Assembly: GCF_042453785.1 (NCBI RefSeq)
Contig: NC_091673.1
Coordinates: 813,501-877,500 of the forward strand
Direction: 5' to 3'
DNA: 64,000 bases
Source of the DNA: Malus domestica
Taxonomy: Eukaryota; Streptophyta; Magnoliopsida; Rosales; Rosaceae
The notes below the pieces were generated by a model. That model made no database searches. It had not been told where the DNA came from and saw only the letters and a list, made by a program, of their open reading frames with translations. The position numbers and the translations under genes are program-made. Position 1 is the first letter of the stretch; each line of letters begins with the position of its first letter. Shown here piece by piece: positions 46,219-57,775 of this stretch.

Positions 46219-47405
46219 TTATTTTTTAATAGTTAATGTAAATCTAGGCCCAATAAAATAATAAAATAAATATTTGACACATCTATTGGAAAAGAAGAGA
46301 ATTTAACACTTGTATTCAATTTGACACATCAACCATCAAATAAAATTTTGACATATTATATTTGAGATCTCATTTTTGGAGATGCTCTAATAAAGACACA
46401 AAGCAGAGAGTACCATCCCACCATCTGAAATGGGCTGACAAAGAATTAAGTAGTTTTGTGTCTCACTACGATTGCATGGTTGTTGCTCAATATTCCTCCT
46501 TATATTCAATTACTTCTGTTCTTAGAAATCTCACAGTTGAGATGCTGCTTTTAATTTTGTTAAACCTTGGCTCATCCTTTTCCTAGGAATTATAGGAATC
46601 CCATGATCTCATCCGTTCATTGTATATCGTGCGGTCAGTTTTAGTTAGATACTATTCATATTTAATTTTAAATTTTAAAATAATTTCTAACCGTACGATA
46701 TACTATAAACGGGTGAGATTAATCCGGAGATGCATGTTTTTGACACGTTTTTTGAAACGGAAGATAGACAGTTAGATCGTTGAAAAACGTTACAGAGGGA
46801 GCTCACAAAAACGTACGTGAAAAGCCTGTGTCCCAGATCGTAACCATATGTATAATCCAAAATTGAAAACAAGAAGCTTCTAACTTTTTTATGATCATTT
46901 TTAAGATTCAAATCACTGAAACCAGCAAAAATACAAAGTTTGATAACTAGCTGCAATTAAAATTAGATTAAACCCAATAATTAAAATAATAATAATAATA
47001 ACAAGAAGAAGAAATGGAAGAGAGTGAGAGAGAGGCCTATGGAGCCGAGGCCAATGCCAAGGATGAGCAGAGCGACGGTGTAGGGAACTCTGGTACCAAG
47101 CAGCAGATGCCTGCAGGCGATTCCTAACACCAAACACAACCCCAAGAACGCCACCGCGTTAGTCGGATCCGACGAGCTATCTTCTTCTTCCTCCGCCACC
47201 GCCAAGATTCTGTACGGTAACTGCCATGCCGTCACCGTCGCCATTTCTCCAAGCTCAAAAGCTCTACTCTTCGACCACAATTTTAATTCCGGTTTTAGCT
47301 GAAAAAGCTTGAAGCTTGAAGCTTTTGACTTCTGATTAAGCAATAAGCAGCAGCAGGCTAAGGTGGTGACCCGCGAGCTGCTTTTTCAGGTGCTCCCTTC
47401 CGCGA

Positions 47406-47745
47406 GGCTTGGTTTGGTACTGAGGTGATTCTGAAAAAAGTTGGTATAAAAAAAAAGTTAGGAGTTTTTTTGTGTTTGGTAAATATTTAGCTTCAGTTTT
47501 TTTTTCACAATTTTGAATGAAAAAAACCAAAAACAAGAAGTTGCAAAACCCAGCTTTGAAAAACCGATTTTGTTTCACATCTGTTTTACATAAAAGTTTA
47601 CCAAACACTATAATAATGCTTTTTTTTTTCAAAAGCATTTTTACAAAAAATTTTACCAAAGACTCTACAACTTTATTTCACAGCACAGCAGAAACAGTTT
47701 TTTTTTTCAAAGCACAGCAATACCACACCAACCCAGAGTATGTGA
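47406..47745. mobile_element. Probable MITE upstream of the SOS1 remnant
   Basis: The left end GGCTTGGTTTGGTACTGAGG is an imperfect inverted match to the right end (ACAGCAATACCACACCAACC, 47714-47733). The interior is rich in A and T runs. Boundaries are approximate and no clear target duplication was found. Confidence 0.45.
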
Positions 47746-48084
47746 AAAGGTGGTCGAAGCTGATTGATACGATCATTATCAGTCACGTTTCGTTCTGTCA
47801 CGGCCCACTATGCCTGACGTTTTTTGCTTTTGAATGTTTTATTGAAGCGTCGATTTGTCAAATAATCGCCTGACTGCGAAGCGAGTTTTTCTGAGCGAGT
47901 GAAATTCCTCGGAATGTGGCGCCCGCCCTTCATTTTTCACAACGGATTTTGTGAACGATGAATTCAGTGTCCTCCGACTAATGTATTATTTTTTATTTAT
48001 TTGTCCATGTTTGTCTCCTGATCACAAATCTTGACGGATTGCCGGCAGCCAAATTAAGCAATTTCTTCATTGTTATTTTCGCCA

Positions 48085-48910
48085 AGTTGTCTCCGATGCA
48101 ATATTTGGACCAAAAGTTCTACACTGTTTTGATGCATTTTATTTTTCAATATTTTAACGATTAAAACTTGATTAAGGTTTTAATAGCTAAATTTCTCAGA
48201 GAATAAATTGTCAAAAATCGTAATTGAAATACTTATAGTTTTAGATGATAATATAAAGGCAGAGGGGAAAGCTTTGGTGTTCAAGAATAAATGCTCTCTT
48301 TACACAAGAGCCATCAAAGTTGTCTCCGATGCAATATTTGGACCAAAAGTTCTACGATGCTTTGATGCATTTTATTTTTCAAGATTTTAACAATTAAAAC
48401 TTGATTAAGGCAGAAGGGAAAGCTTTGGTGTTCAAGAATAAATGCTCTTTACACAAGAGCCATCAAAGTTGTCTCCGATGTAATATTTGGACCTAAAGTT
48501 CTACGATGCTCTAATTCATTTTATTTTTCGAGATTTTAACAATTAAAACTTGATTAAGGTTTTAATAGTTAAATGTCTCGAAGAATAAATTGTGAAAAAT
48601 CTTAACTGAAATACTTATAAAGGCAAAGGGGAAAGCTTTGGTGCTCAAGAATAAATGCTCTTTACACAAGAGCCATCAAAGTTGTCTCCGATGCAATATT
48701 TGGACCAAAAGTTCTACGATGCTCTGATGCATTTTATTTTTCGAGATTTTAACGATTAAAACTTGATTAATGTTTTAATAGTTAAATGTCTCGAAGAATA
48801 AATTGTGAAAAATCTTAACTAGAATACTTATAGTTTTAGATGATAAGATAAAGTCAGAGGGGAAAGCTTTGGGGTTCAAGAATAAATGCTCTTTACCCAA
48901 GAGCCATCAA
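48085..48910. repeat. Tandem array, four units of 150-230 bp
   Basis: The word GTTGTCTCCGATG with ATATTTGGACC starts units at 48086, 48319, 48468 and 48681. Full units run through GATTAAGGTTTTAATAG, AGAATAAATTGT and AAAGCTTTGGTGTTCAAGAA to ACAAGAGCCATC. The second unit lacks an internal section of roughly 80 bp. Copies are about 90 percent alike by eye. No coding function recognised. Confidence 0.9.
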
Positions 48911-49396
48911 ATCTGTCACTTGGGTTAACGTTACGAGTTCGAAAGAGACTTTGGAAATATCAGACAATGATAACTGCTTACATAAGATAGAGCTTGCTCA
49001 AAATAGACCATACTCAAAGGATGAGAGAAGCTTAGGTTGGCTAACTCATCAACAACAAAATACTTTCAGTCATTTTAAGAGCACTTTTAAACGAGCCTTA
49101 TATTTTTTGTAATTATTTATAGAAATGTAAAAGGATATTATTATTATTTTAATATTTTTTTGGAAAGAAAAGAATGACAAATAAAAAATGGGACAGTTAG
49201 CAACTTAGCACTAGGCATCAAATCAAATGCGTTAATATTTTCACTGATGAGTGGAAAGGGATTTTTTATTTTTTATTTTTTAATTTAAAAAAAAAATGAT
49301 ATTATCTATTATAGGGGTGGGAAGTGAGTTAAGCTTCACAATGGATGAGCCAAAATAATGTGGTTCAAATTCGCCTTTGACGATAATCGAACCTAA

Positions 49397-49880
49397 GAGG
49401 TATAAAATATCGATGATATCGGAAATATCGGTAGTCCAAAAACACGGAAATTTCGATGGAAATATCGGGATATTATCGATATCGATAAAAATTGAATAAA
49501 AACCACGGAAATTGTAAGAAAAACTTGGAAATTTTTATTGAAACTTTGCAGGATGTTTATTTAGTCAATTATCTATTAGTTTATCACAAAAAATTGGAAG
49601 GAAATGCATTGCATGGTAGATATAATTGATTTAAGTTGATTATATAGCGAGCTGGCAAACATTGTGAGTGTAGAAAATATGTAGTAATTAATGAAATAAG
49701 TTTAAACACACCATAATCATTTATATATAATGAATTAGTACAATATTTTACACTTTATACATTGCATGGTAAGATATATGAGTGACTTAGCAAGGTCTAA
49801 AATATCAATGATATCGGAAATATCGGTAGTCCAAAAACACGGAAATTTCGATGAAAATATCGGGATATTATGGATATTTT
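49397..49880. repeat. Two ~80-bp direct repeats rich in ATATCG
   Basis: Segments 49397-49475 and 49797-49878 share TCGGAAATATCGGTAGTCC, AAAAACACGGAAATTTCGAT and AATATCGGGATATTAT. About 320 bp of AT-rich sequence separates them. Similar ATATCG words occur at 28545-28620, so this is a dispersed family. Confidence 0.85.
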
Positions 49881-50320
49881 AGAAAGACTCTCACTTACAA
49901 GTGAAGATAAATATAACTAAACAATAATACTAACTAATTGACAAATGGAAATGGATTCCTTAAAAAAAATAAAATCAGGAAAAAGATTACGTAAAGGGAT
50001 AATTAAGGCACTAACCAAACACATTATCATTCCAATTACGAAAGCAATAATTAAGGCACTAATCAAGATTACGTAAAGGAATAATTAAGGCACTAACCAA
50101 CTGAATTTTAAATTGTTTTTTGTCAACCGTCATTTTAATTTTGGCTAGGGCAATATTGTAATTTGAAACCCATTCACGTCTTTGGAATAATGTTACAGCA
50201 TCACGTAACGAGTAGTTGTTAACTTGTTATGTGTATCTTTTTCTTCTTTGGAATAATGTTATAGCATTACGTAATGAGCTGCTAAGTTGGTAGCTGTCAT
50301 TTTGTTTCTTTTTTTGTAAG

Positions 50321-50472
50321 AGAACTTTAACAAAAAGCTCCCGGTACTGTTTACTTTAACGAAAAACCACATTTTTACACTAAAAGGTCAATCCTGGTAC
50401 TATTTACTTTACCATTTATTTTGTCCTTATCGTTAAAACTCAAAGTTTTCAAACCATTTTCATTAATTTTCC
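50321..50472 (+). mobile_element. Apple-type TTAACG MITE, copy 3
   Basis: Same element as 46066-46218 in the same orientation, with words ACTTTAACGAAAAACCACAT, ACACTAAAAGGTCAATCC and ATTAATTTTCC. Confidence 0.85.
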
Positions 50473-50614
50473 TTTTTGTACATGATAGGGTAACATTTCA
50501 AGCTCATACAATCATATAGTTTGGTTGTCCCGTGGTGCTCTATCTAGTGATACTTCTATCAAACTTCAACTTCTTTTTTTCTTTCTAATCAAACTTCAAC
50601 TTGCTACTCAGTAC

Positions 50615-50773
50615 TACGCGGTCTGGTAATATTCCTCTTCATTTGGAAGTGAGAGGTCTTATGTTCGAATCTCGTGGATGGTGAATTCGATACCAAATTA
50701 GGTTGCTCATTGTGTGGTTTAGCCAAACTTTTCATTCCCTTAATGTAAAAATATCGATATACTAAAAAAAAAA
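50615..50773 (+). mobile_element. tRNA-related SINE, copy 1
   Basis: Matches the element at 56401-56562: ATTTGGAAGTGAGAGGTCTT, a B-box-like TTCGAATCTCGTGG, TTCGATACCAAATTA, CATTGTGTGGTTT and a terminal A run. I found no clear target duplication here. The B-box-like motif suggests RNA polymerase III ancestry. Confidence 0.75.
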
Positions 50774-51289
50774 GAACACCAATCAAAGGTGGGTGATCGA
50801 CTCTTTGTAGCAAGACAGGTCATGATATTTAGAAGCAATCCCTACCAACCATAGCACTCCCCACCTTCAAAAATAAGCCGTACATATACATGTTAAGCTA
50901 GTTAACCAATGTGTTTGCCTTCTTACACTCAAGTTCGAAAACCTCCTCTTCCAATTCGGAGTAGCTCAAAAGTTGTCTTAGAATGGGCTCATGAGAGAGA
51001 GGCCTAAATCTGCTTAGCAGTTTGTCTTGTTTTGGGCCTGCTTCTTAGTCCAAGCAAGCATTTATGTCTTCATCTTTTAGGTCAAAGTCCAAATCATTAA
51101 CTAGGCCCAATAGGCTTTAGCAAACACATGCGATGCGACATGCCAGTCAGCGCTGGGACGCAGCGGGTTGAGGCTAGTCGGCCACTTGCACGAGCCCAAA
51201 CTTCTTTCTTTTTGTGATCTAAAGGGCTGAAAATAATAGGTCGTTGTTTGATCCAAGTATCTAAATTTAGAGAGTTTCAATTTGAGAGA

Positions 51290-51775
51290 TTTCAATGAAT
51301 TTATAAATTCATAGATTTTTTTGGAGTTTAATTGATTTGTAGAAATTTCATATAAAATTTTAATTCAATTCTCTCGAAATCTCATGGGAAGAGGTAAGAT
51401 TTGTGGATGCTTAAAATACAATACGAAATCTCTTCAATTCCCTCTAATTCCTCAACTTTCACAAATTCTTTAAAATCAATTTCTAGATTTGTGGATGCTT
51501 AAAATACAATACGAAATCTCTTCAATTCCCTCTAATTCCTCAACTTTCACAAATTCTTTAAAATCAATTTCTAATTGAATACACTTGGAATGTTATAAAC
51601 TTCTTTAAAATCATAATTGAATACACCCATATTTCTAAGGATTTTAATAAACTATATTAAAATTATAATTGAATACACATTGAATTTCAGAGAATCACTT
51701 AAAATCCTGATTGAATACCCCTATATTAATTAAAAGAATTAAAATCCCTCAAAATCCCAATTGAATACACCCCTT
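51290..51775. repeat. AATTGAATACACC repeat region with a perfect 88-bp tandem duplication
   Basis: Several AATTGAATACAC words and terminal AT-rich motifs suggest a MITE remnant. Within it, 51397-51484 is repeated exactly at 51485-51572; the unit starts AGATTTGTGGATGCTTAAAA. I see no mismatch between the two units. Confidence 0.85.
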
Positions 51776-52432
51776 AAGTTTAGTTTTTTAATTTTAATTT
51801 GTAAATTAAATAAAAAATTCAATTGCTGAGATTGAATATGATCACATTTAACGGTAAATAAAGAATTAACGATTCAAATTTAGATCCAACAACTAAAACA
51901 ATTAAAAAATCGTTTTAAGTAGATTTATTAATTTTTCAATATTTATCGGAATCTAAATATTTTTAATTTAAAATAATCTACATGAATCTTATTTATATAT
52001 AAAAAAAGTTACCAATATTTTTCTTTTGCCTAAATTAAATTTTTAATAATCTCGAACAAAAATTTCATGTCAAAATCATATAGGACCAAACATTATTTTG
52101 GATTAAAATCTAAAATTTATAGGCTAAAAGTTTAGGTTTTGAATAATTAATTAAAACGCCAAATATTTATGCGGTAAAATTGAAATATGGCTTTTGCAAC
52201 TAGAAAAAATAGAAAAGAAAAAGAAATATAGGATCCTCTAATCCCACAACAAAAGTTGTTGTTGCCGCCGAGTCGCTGACAAGAAAGAAAGAAAGAAAAT
52301 AAATAAATAAAAGTAATTATTTAAAAAATATATAATTATCCGGTTGCTTTAGTTCCTTCGTTCATTGGCTCACACTTTCTCCAGTTGAAAAAGTATCACT
52401 CGATCTTCTTCTTCTTCTTCTCCGTCGAGACC

Positions 52433-55400
52433 ATGAAGAACCTCCTGACCGCTCTTCCACTCGCCGTTCTAATCGCGTGCACCGCCACTCTCGTGAGATC
52501 GGACGCCTCCGACCACCGCTACAACGAAGGCGACGCCGTCCCCCTCTACGCCAACAAAGTCGGCCCCTTCCACAACCCCAGGTAACCCTATCGAGTCTCA
52601 TCCAGATCTGACTTCGGATCTGGATTTCAGTCTCCATTTTCTGAAATTCTTCGTGCAATTTCTGATTTTTGAAGATTATTAATCTGCCTTTGTATCTGTT
52701 TGTTTGGTTGCAGCGAAACGTATCGATATTTTGATTTGCCCTTCTGCTCAGCAGGTTTTGCATCTCAAATTCTTTGCCTTTACATTCCTCGTTCCGTATG
52801 CAATAGTAAATTTTAGCTGCGAATTAGAAAAGATGTGCATAAAATTCTGAAATAGTAGCTTGTCTTGAGGATTTTTCACTTGGAATTTCTATTTCGGGGA
52901 GTTAATATGTTGGGAACTGCGGAGTGATTGTCCCTATACACATTTCTGATCGATAGAAGCAAAGTTTTGGGTTTTAAAATTATGATAATGATGCAGCTCT
53001 TGATTGTAGTTCTTATCGCGGAGTTTGTTTCTTGATGCATTTGCTGTGTTATTGTCTCTTTTGGTTATTAATTTGTTGGCGAATGGACATAAATGTTAGG
53101 TGATGTGAAGGAGAAGAGGGAGGCTCTCGGAGAGGTGTTGAATGGGGATCGGCTTGTTAGTGCTCCCTATAATCTTGAGTTCAGAAAAGATAAGGACTCT
53201 GAGGTTGCTTGTAGAAGGATGCTGACCAAGGAAGAAGTTGCACAGTTTCGAACTGCTGTGAAAAAAGACTACTACTTCCAAATGTATTATGATGATTTGC
53301 CCATCTGGGGCTTTTTGGGAAAGGTTGACAAGGAAGGAAAAACTGACCCCAGGGAATACAAATATTTTCTTTACAAGCATATCCAATTTGATGCTCGGTA
53401 CAATAAAGACCGTGTGATTGAAATCACCGCCAAGATGGATCCTCATTCTGTTGTAGACTTGACAGAGGACAAGGATGTTGATGCGGATTTCATGTACAGT
53501 GTAAAATGGGCGGATACAAACATTCCCTTCGAGAATAGAATGGATAAATACTCACAGTCCTCTTCACTGCCACATCACTTGGAAATTCATTGGTTCTCAA
53601 TCATAAATTCATGCGTCACGGTTCTCCTTTTGACGGGTTTTCTTGCAACAATTCTCATGCGAGTCCTGAAGAACGATTTCATGAAGTGAGATCTATTTTC
53701 TGTGCCTTGAGAGCTTGATGTTTTCTGAAAATCTCCTGGTTTTCTGTTTAGATTGATGTTGTCACTTATCATCTATTTAATTTCTTAATAAGGTATGCAC
53801 AAGATGAGGAAGCTGCGGATGACCAAGAAGAGACTGGATGGAAGTACATTCATGGTGATGTTTTCCGGTTCCCCCAGCACAAATCTTTGTTTGCTGCTGC
53901 CCATGGTTCTGGAACCCAGCTGTTCACTCTGTGAGGATCTTATTTCATTCTTTTAGATTTATGAATTTCGTTTTATTACATGTTAGTATTAAAGGCTACT
54001 CTCTCTTCCTTTATTCATTTCCAGCACAATATTCATCTTTATGCTCGCACTGGTTGGTGTATTTTATCCATACAACCGAGGAGCTTTATTCACTGCGCTT
54101 GTGGTCATATATGCACTGACTTCTGGCATTGCGGGATATACTGCAACTTCTTTCTATTGTCAGCTTGAAGGAAAAAACTGGGTAAGTTAACCAGATTCTG
54201 TTCGGCGACAAATACAGCTTATAGTTTATGCTTTTAAAGTGAAACGGAATCATTTAGTTTCCATTTTCTTTTTGACAGGTGAGAAATTTGTTACTTACTG
54301 GGTGCCTTTTCTGCGGGCCTCTGTTCCTGACTTTCTGCTTCCTTAACACTGTTGCAATTGCTTATAGTGCAACCGCAGCCCTTCCTTTTGGTACTATTGT
54401 GGTAATTGTCCTTATTTGGACATTGGTAACATCACCATTGCTTGTTTTGGGTGGTATCGCCGGGAAAAACAGCAAGGCTGAGTTTCAAGCCCCTGTTCGC
54501 ACCACAAAGTATCCTCGAGAAATTCCACCTCTTCCATGGTACAGGACTACCATTCCTCAGATGGCAATGGCTGGGTTTCTCCCTTTCAGTGCAATATACA
54601 TTGAACTTTACTACATATTTGCCAGCGTCTGGGGTCACAGGATTTACACAATCTACAGCATCCTGTTTATTGTATTTATTATTCTTTTGATTGTCACTGC
54701 CTTTATAACTGTGGCTTTGACCTATTTCCAACTTGCTGCTGAAGATCATTGGTGGTGGTGGAGGTAAACACATCTTTCTTGCATTAAGTTTCTTGCTTCT
54801 ATTCTAGGTTACATTGCTTATATCCTAGAAGTTAGGTTCAGTTCTCTGCTTTGTTTCAAGCTTTTTCTTTTGCTAAGTGTTTTCTAAGTTAAACTTATGC
54901 TGTGGATTTGAAGCAAAAATAAATAAGATAGAAGAAATGCTCATAATATGTTTCGAAGTACGAGAATTTCTGAAATCCAATAGATGAAGTTGTTTGGTAC
55001 TAACGGTCTTCGGGGTTGTCAAGTTGTTTCCTCTATAATGTTATGTGCTTTCAGTGCTAGTGTCGTTACTTTTGAGTTATGACTCTGAAGCCAGCTCTTC
55101 GTGACTCCTATGAAGCTACTATGTTGCTGTATTTTGTAAGTAGGCTATCTTATGAGAGGTTGACTAGCAAGGACATGCTTTTGTCCCAAGTATGGTATCT
55201 ACCACATTTGCTTTGTAATTCAGAGGGGTAGAGATTATCATATTCTCCGTGATCCATCCTGTGTACGGGTGATTTCATGGTTAATATTCTTATACCTTCT
55301 GATAACAGACTAACGAGGTTCTTGAAAAGCATGATTATGTAATTGATAGCATCAGAGGGAGCTCTATTTTTAAAATTCAAGGAACGATATTTCATAGAAA

Positions 55401-55909
55401 GTACAGTTATACTTCCGATTATGCAAAGGCGAAAGCAAGATTATTGATGTTCTCTAGACAGGATTAATGAGACTGAATCGATTTTTGGATTATCATAGTT
55501 CTTCTTTCCATTTGTACCATGATTTGTGCCTTGCTGCATTATGATTTTTCTTCTTCCTTATTATTCATTGAAATTTGTGTGATAGTATAGAGTTTTCATC
55601 CCTACATACAGCAGAGCATATATTTATTATGTCTTCCTCTTTCTATCACTTGTGTGGCTGGACTAATGAGAGTTCTTGGTTTGCGACAGGTCTTTCCTAT
55701 GCGGTGGATCTACTGGCCTCTTCATCTATGGGTATTGCTTGTATTATTACTACGCCCGTTCAGATATGACCGGCTTTATGCAAACGTCTTTCTTCTTCGG
55801 TTACATGGCTTGCATTTGCTACGGCTTCTTCCTCATGCTTGGCACCGTAGGTTTCCGCGCGGCTTTGCTGTTTGTTCGTCACATTTACAAGTCCATCAAG
55901 TGTGAGTAG
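52433..55909 (+). CDS. Transmembrane 9 superfamily (nonaspanin, EMP70) protein
   Basis: Seven exons: 52433-52581, 52714-52754, 53100-53685, 53793-53930, 54025-54181, 54279-54763, 55690-55909. They total 1776 nt, or 591 aa, with all phases consistent. A cleavable signal peptide (MKNLLTALPLAVLIACTATL) is followed by a long lumenal domain starting with YNEGDAVPLYANKVGPFHNP. That block and YRYFDLPFC are EMP70 hallmarks. Nine membrane spans follow, with LPWYR, AFLPF-like GFLPFSAIYIEL and GYMACICYGFFLMLGTVGF. The C-terminus KSIKCE carries the Lys-based Golgi-retention type tail (KxD/E-like). Members sit in Golgi and endosomes and help sort other membrane proteins. Length fits the short TMN1/TMN2-type branch. 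The last exon has a broken duplicate at 62217-62447. Confidence 0.95.
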
Positions 55910-56250
55910 GTGGTCAGTTGATGGGTCTTTCGACCAGGTCCTCGTTTCTTCCTTTTTTATGATAGGAAAAAGTCGGTATTTTTGTCAGAAGGTAGGCGAG
56001 AGGGTGCCTTCAGAAGCAGAGGAATGGGCGAGCTTTCCCGAATCAAGTCCTTTCGGGGCCTCTGTTGCGCGTTTGCTTCAGGCGTTTGGGAAAATTTGGG
56101 GAATTAGGGTTTTGCCTTAACTATTCTTCACTAGATGTATGTCGTAGAATAGAAGTATGAATGTGGGGGGAACAGAAGAGATTGCTGTATGGCCACATTT
56201 TACCCCACTCTCTGAAATGACTCTTTCCATATTAGCTTACCCTTACTGTT
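55685..56250 (+). repeat. Segmental duplication, copy 1 (last TM9SF exon and 3' flank)
   Basis: This stretch, from the end of the last intron to CCATATTAGCTTACCCT, matches 62215-62775 closely in the same orientation. The match resumes at about 57185-57770, after roughly 940 bp not present in copy 2. Confidence 0.92.
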
Positions 56251-56400
56251 TTTTCTAATTAGCATTTTACATTCAAATCAAATAATCGATCGGAAGGAAG
56301 GAAACAAACCTACGTTTTGGATGAGCAATTGTCCTTGATTACATCCAAATATTATAATTGCCTAGATGACTTGTTATTAGCTAATACGAGGATCCGAAAA

Positions 56401-56562
56401 GCCATTTAGGTCTGATGGTATTCTTCTTTATTTGGAAGTAAGAGGTCTTAGATTCGAATCTTGTGAAATGCGAATTCGATACCAAATTAAGATGTTCATT
56501 GTGTGGTTTTACCAAACTCTTTTTTCCTTAGTATAAAAATATTGATGTACTCGAAAAAAAAA
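56401..56562 (+). mobile_element. tRNA-related SINE, copy 2, with 15-bp target duplication
   Basis: A 162-bp body ending in an A run is flanked by perfect copies of ACGAGGATCCGAAAA at 56386-56400 and 56563-56577. Internal words are ATTTGGAAGTAAGAGGTCTT, TTCGAATCTTGTG and CATTGTGTGGTTTTACC. Length, A tail, B-box-like TTCGAATC and target duplication all fit a plant SINE moved by LINE enzymes. Confidence 0.9.
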
Positions 56563-56584
56563 ACGAGGATCCGAAAATATGAAG

Positions 56585-56885
56585 GGAGGCTCCTCTAGCT
56601 CTAGTAGATGTAGTTTCGGTTTCAACTTTTGGAATGAATCAAATCTCTCCAAGTAGGATTTGAACCTACGACCAGTTAGTTAACACCAAATTTGTATATA
56701 GATAGGGTAAACATTACAATACAATGGCTACCATACACAGCCATTCGGCGAGCAGCAGATTCATTTAAACGTATGCAGCCGTGCGGTGAGCATAGAGCGA
56801 ACTATTCTTTCGCCCCTTACTTAAGAATACTGTGTGTTCATCGCTTAAAGCAGCATACGCCTGTTTTGGAGGGTATTTCTTAAGT
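56585..56885 (-). pseudogene. Organelle-derived insert with the 3' part of trnN-GUU
   Basis: On the minus strand, about 56682-56644 reads GTTAACTAACTGGTCGTAGG then TTCAAATCCTACTTGGAGAG. This is the anticodon-to-acceptor part of the plastid-type tRNA-Asn (anticodon GTT) with a few changes. The 5' half of the tRNA is missing, and the sequence beyond the anticodon is unrelated to tRNA. The ATTTGATTCATTCC that follows is also like the plastid 3' flank. Mitochondria also carry a plastid-like trnN, so the donor organelle is uncertain. Outer limits are approximate. Confidence 0.6.
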
Positions 56886-57184
56886 GAGTGCCCATACATT
56901 TATAGTTCATAAGTTCTACGAAAGTTCTACTTTGATGATAATATTCCTTAAACTTGTTAGTTGAGCTAAATTGTAATACTATCGTTAAAGAGTGCTGCTA
57001 TCCTCAATCTTTTTTTACCTCTCACACACTCCTCTCAATTTTTGATCATTGGATCGAATGAATTGATAAAGATAAAGGGATAGAAATCAACAAAGGGTGT
57101 GTGAAAAGTAATAAATGACGTGTGGATAGCACCACTATAGAGTTAATTAATATTATTTTTATAATTGTTGCATGTATTATAGGA

Positions 57185-57775
57185 ATGTAATTTCCAATTG
57201 TAATTAGTGTAGAAGTCTTGCCTATATATTCTAATATTTTTCACATAACAATACAAAGAGTCATATTTCTACCTAGTAGTCCTGCATGTGAAAGCATGAT
57301 GTTCACACATGCTCATGTCACCCCATTTGTGTTGTTCGCGTATGTGGCTTGAAAATTCGTCAAATGCAAGAGGTGTGTTGAGAATAAATCCCACGTTGAT
57401 GGAAGAAGTGACATTGTCTGTGCTTATAAGAAAATTGATCACTTCCCATATTGCCAATTAATTTTATAATAGAACATCAACTTCTTCATAATATCAGATG
57501 GTAAACCTGATGGCTCTAACACACAAACACAAAGATGATAGAATATTCTCGCGTGTATTAGGTTCGTGGAATACCATTGTTCTTACAAAGAACTCATTAT
57601 ATGGCCCAACCCAAATTGCTCTATAGTGTAAAGTGTTATTGTACAAACAAAATGCCAATTTGTATTTAACTACAACAGAATCTCTTACACGAATAACTAA
57701 ATTAATTAAACGTGTTAAAATATAAAATTTGGCTCCAATACGTTCATCTCTATATAAACGTGTTGAAATTTATAT
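57185..57775 (+). repeat. Second block of the segmental duplication, copy 1
   Basis: Matches about 62800-63535, with GTGTTGAGAATAAATCCCAC, CCCATATTGCCAATTAATTT and ATTAGGTTCGTGGAATACCA. The block looks like a fragment of an LTR element (a TATCAG-type primer-site word is present in copy 2), but no complete element was found. Confidence 0.8.

Larger units (their letters stand above)
33634..47244 (-). pseudogene. SOS1: SOS1 (NHX7) plasma-membrane Na+/H+ antiporter, broken copy
   Basis: Eighteen recognisable minus-strand exons: 47244-47037, 45873-45823, 45716-45648, 45513-45436, 45366-45209, 45074-44973, 44900-44783, 38773-38721, 38644-38579, 38369-38325, 38179-38127, 37846-37657, 35883-35836, 35682-35575, 35370-35139, 34788-34524, 34408-34101, 33999-33634. 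SOS1 exports Na+ in exchange for H+ and is the main salt-tolerance antiporter. Antiporter motifs DPVAVVALLKELGAS and GESLMNDG survive, as do C-terminal GESFEIPYRSIGFLLEGF, GLMSWPEDIF and DSSDES. Lesions: exon 3 lacks 23 nt (a conserved FLPALLFESS block), and exon 12 has a 5-bp duplication giving TGA. About 300 codons (helical region plus cyclic-nucleotide-binding domain) are absent between 35139 and 34788, with mismatched phase. The exon-1 donor reads GC with poor context. Two retrotransposons sit in introns. Confidence 0.92.
47746..52380. other. Repeat-rich spacer upstream of TM9SF
   Basis: Apart from the arrays, MITE and SINE listed separately, no gene is supported. The last 150 bp before 52433 hold the TM9SF promoter and a CTT-rich leader. 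Confidence 0.4.
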
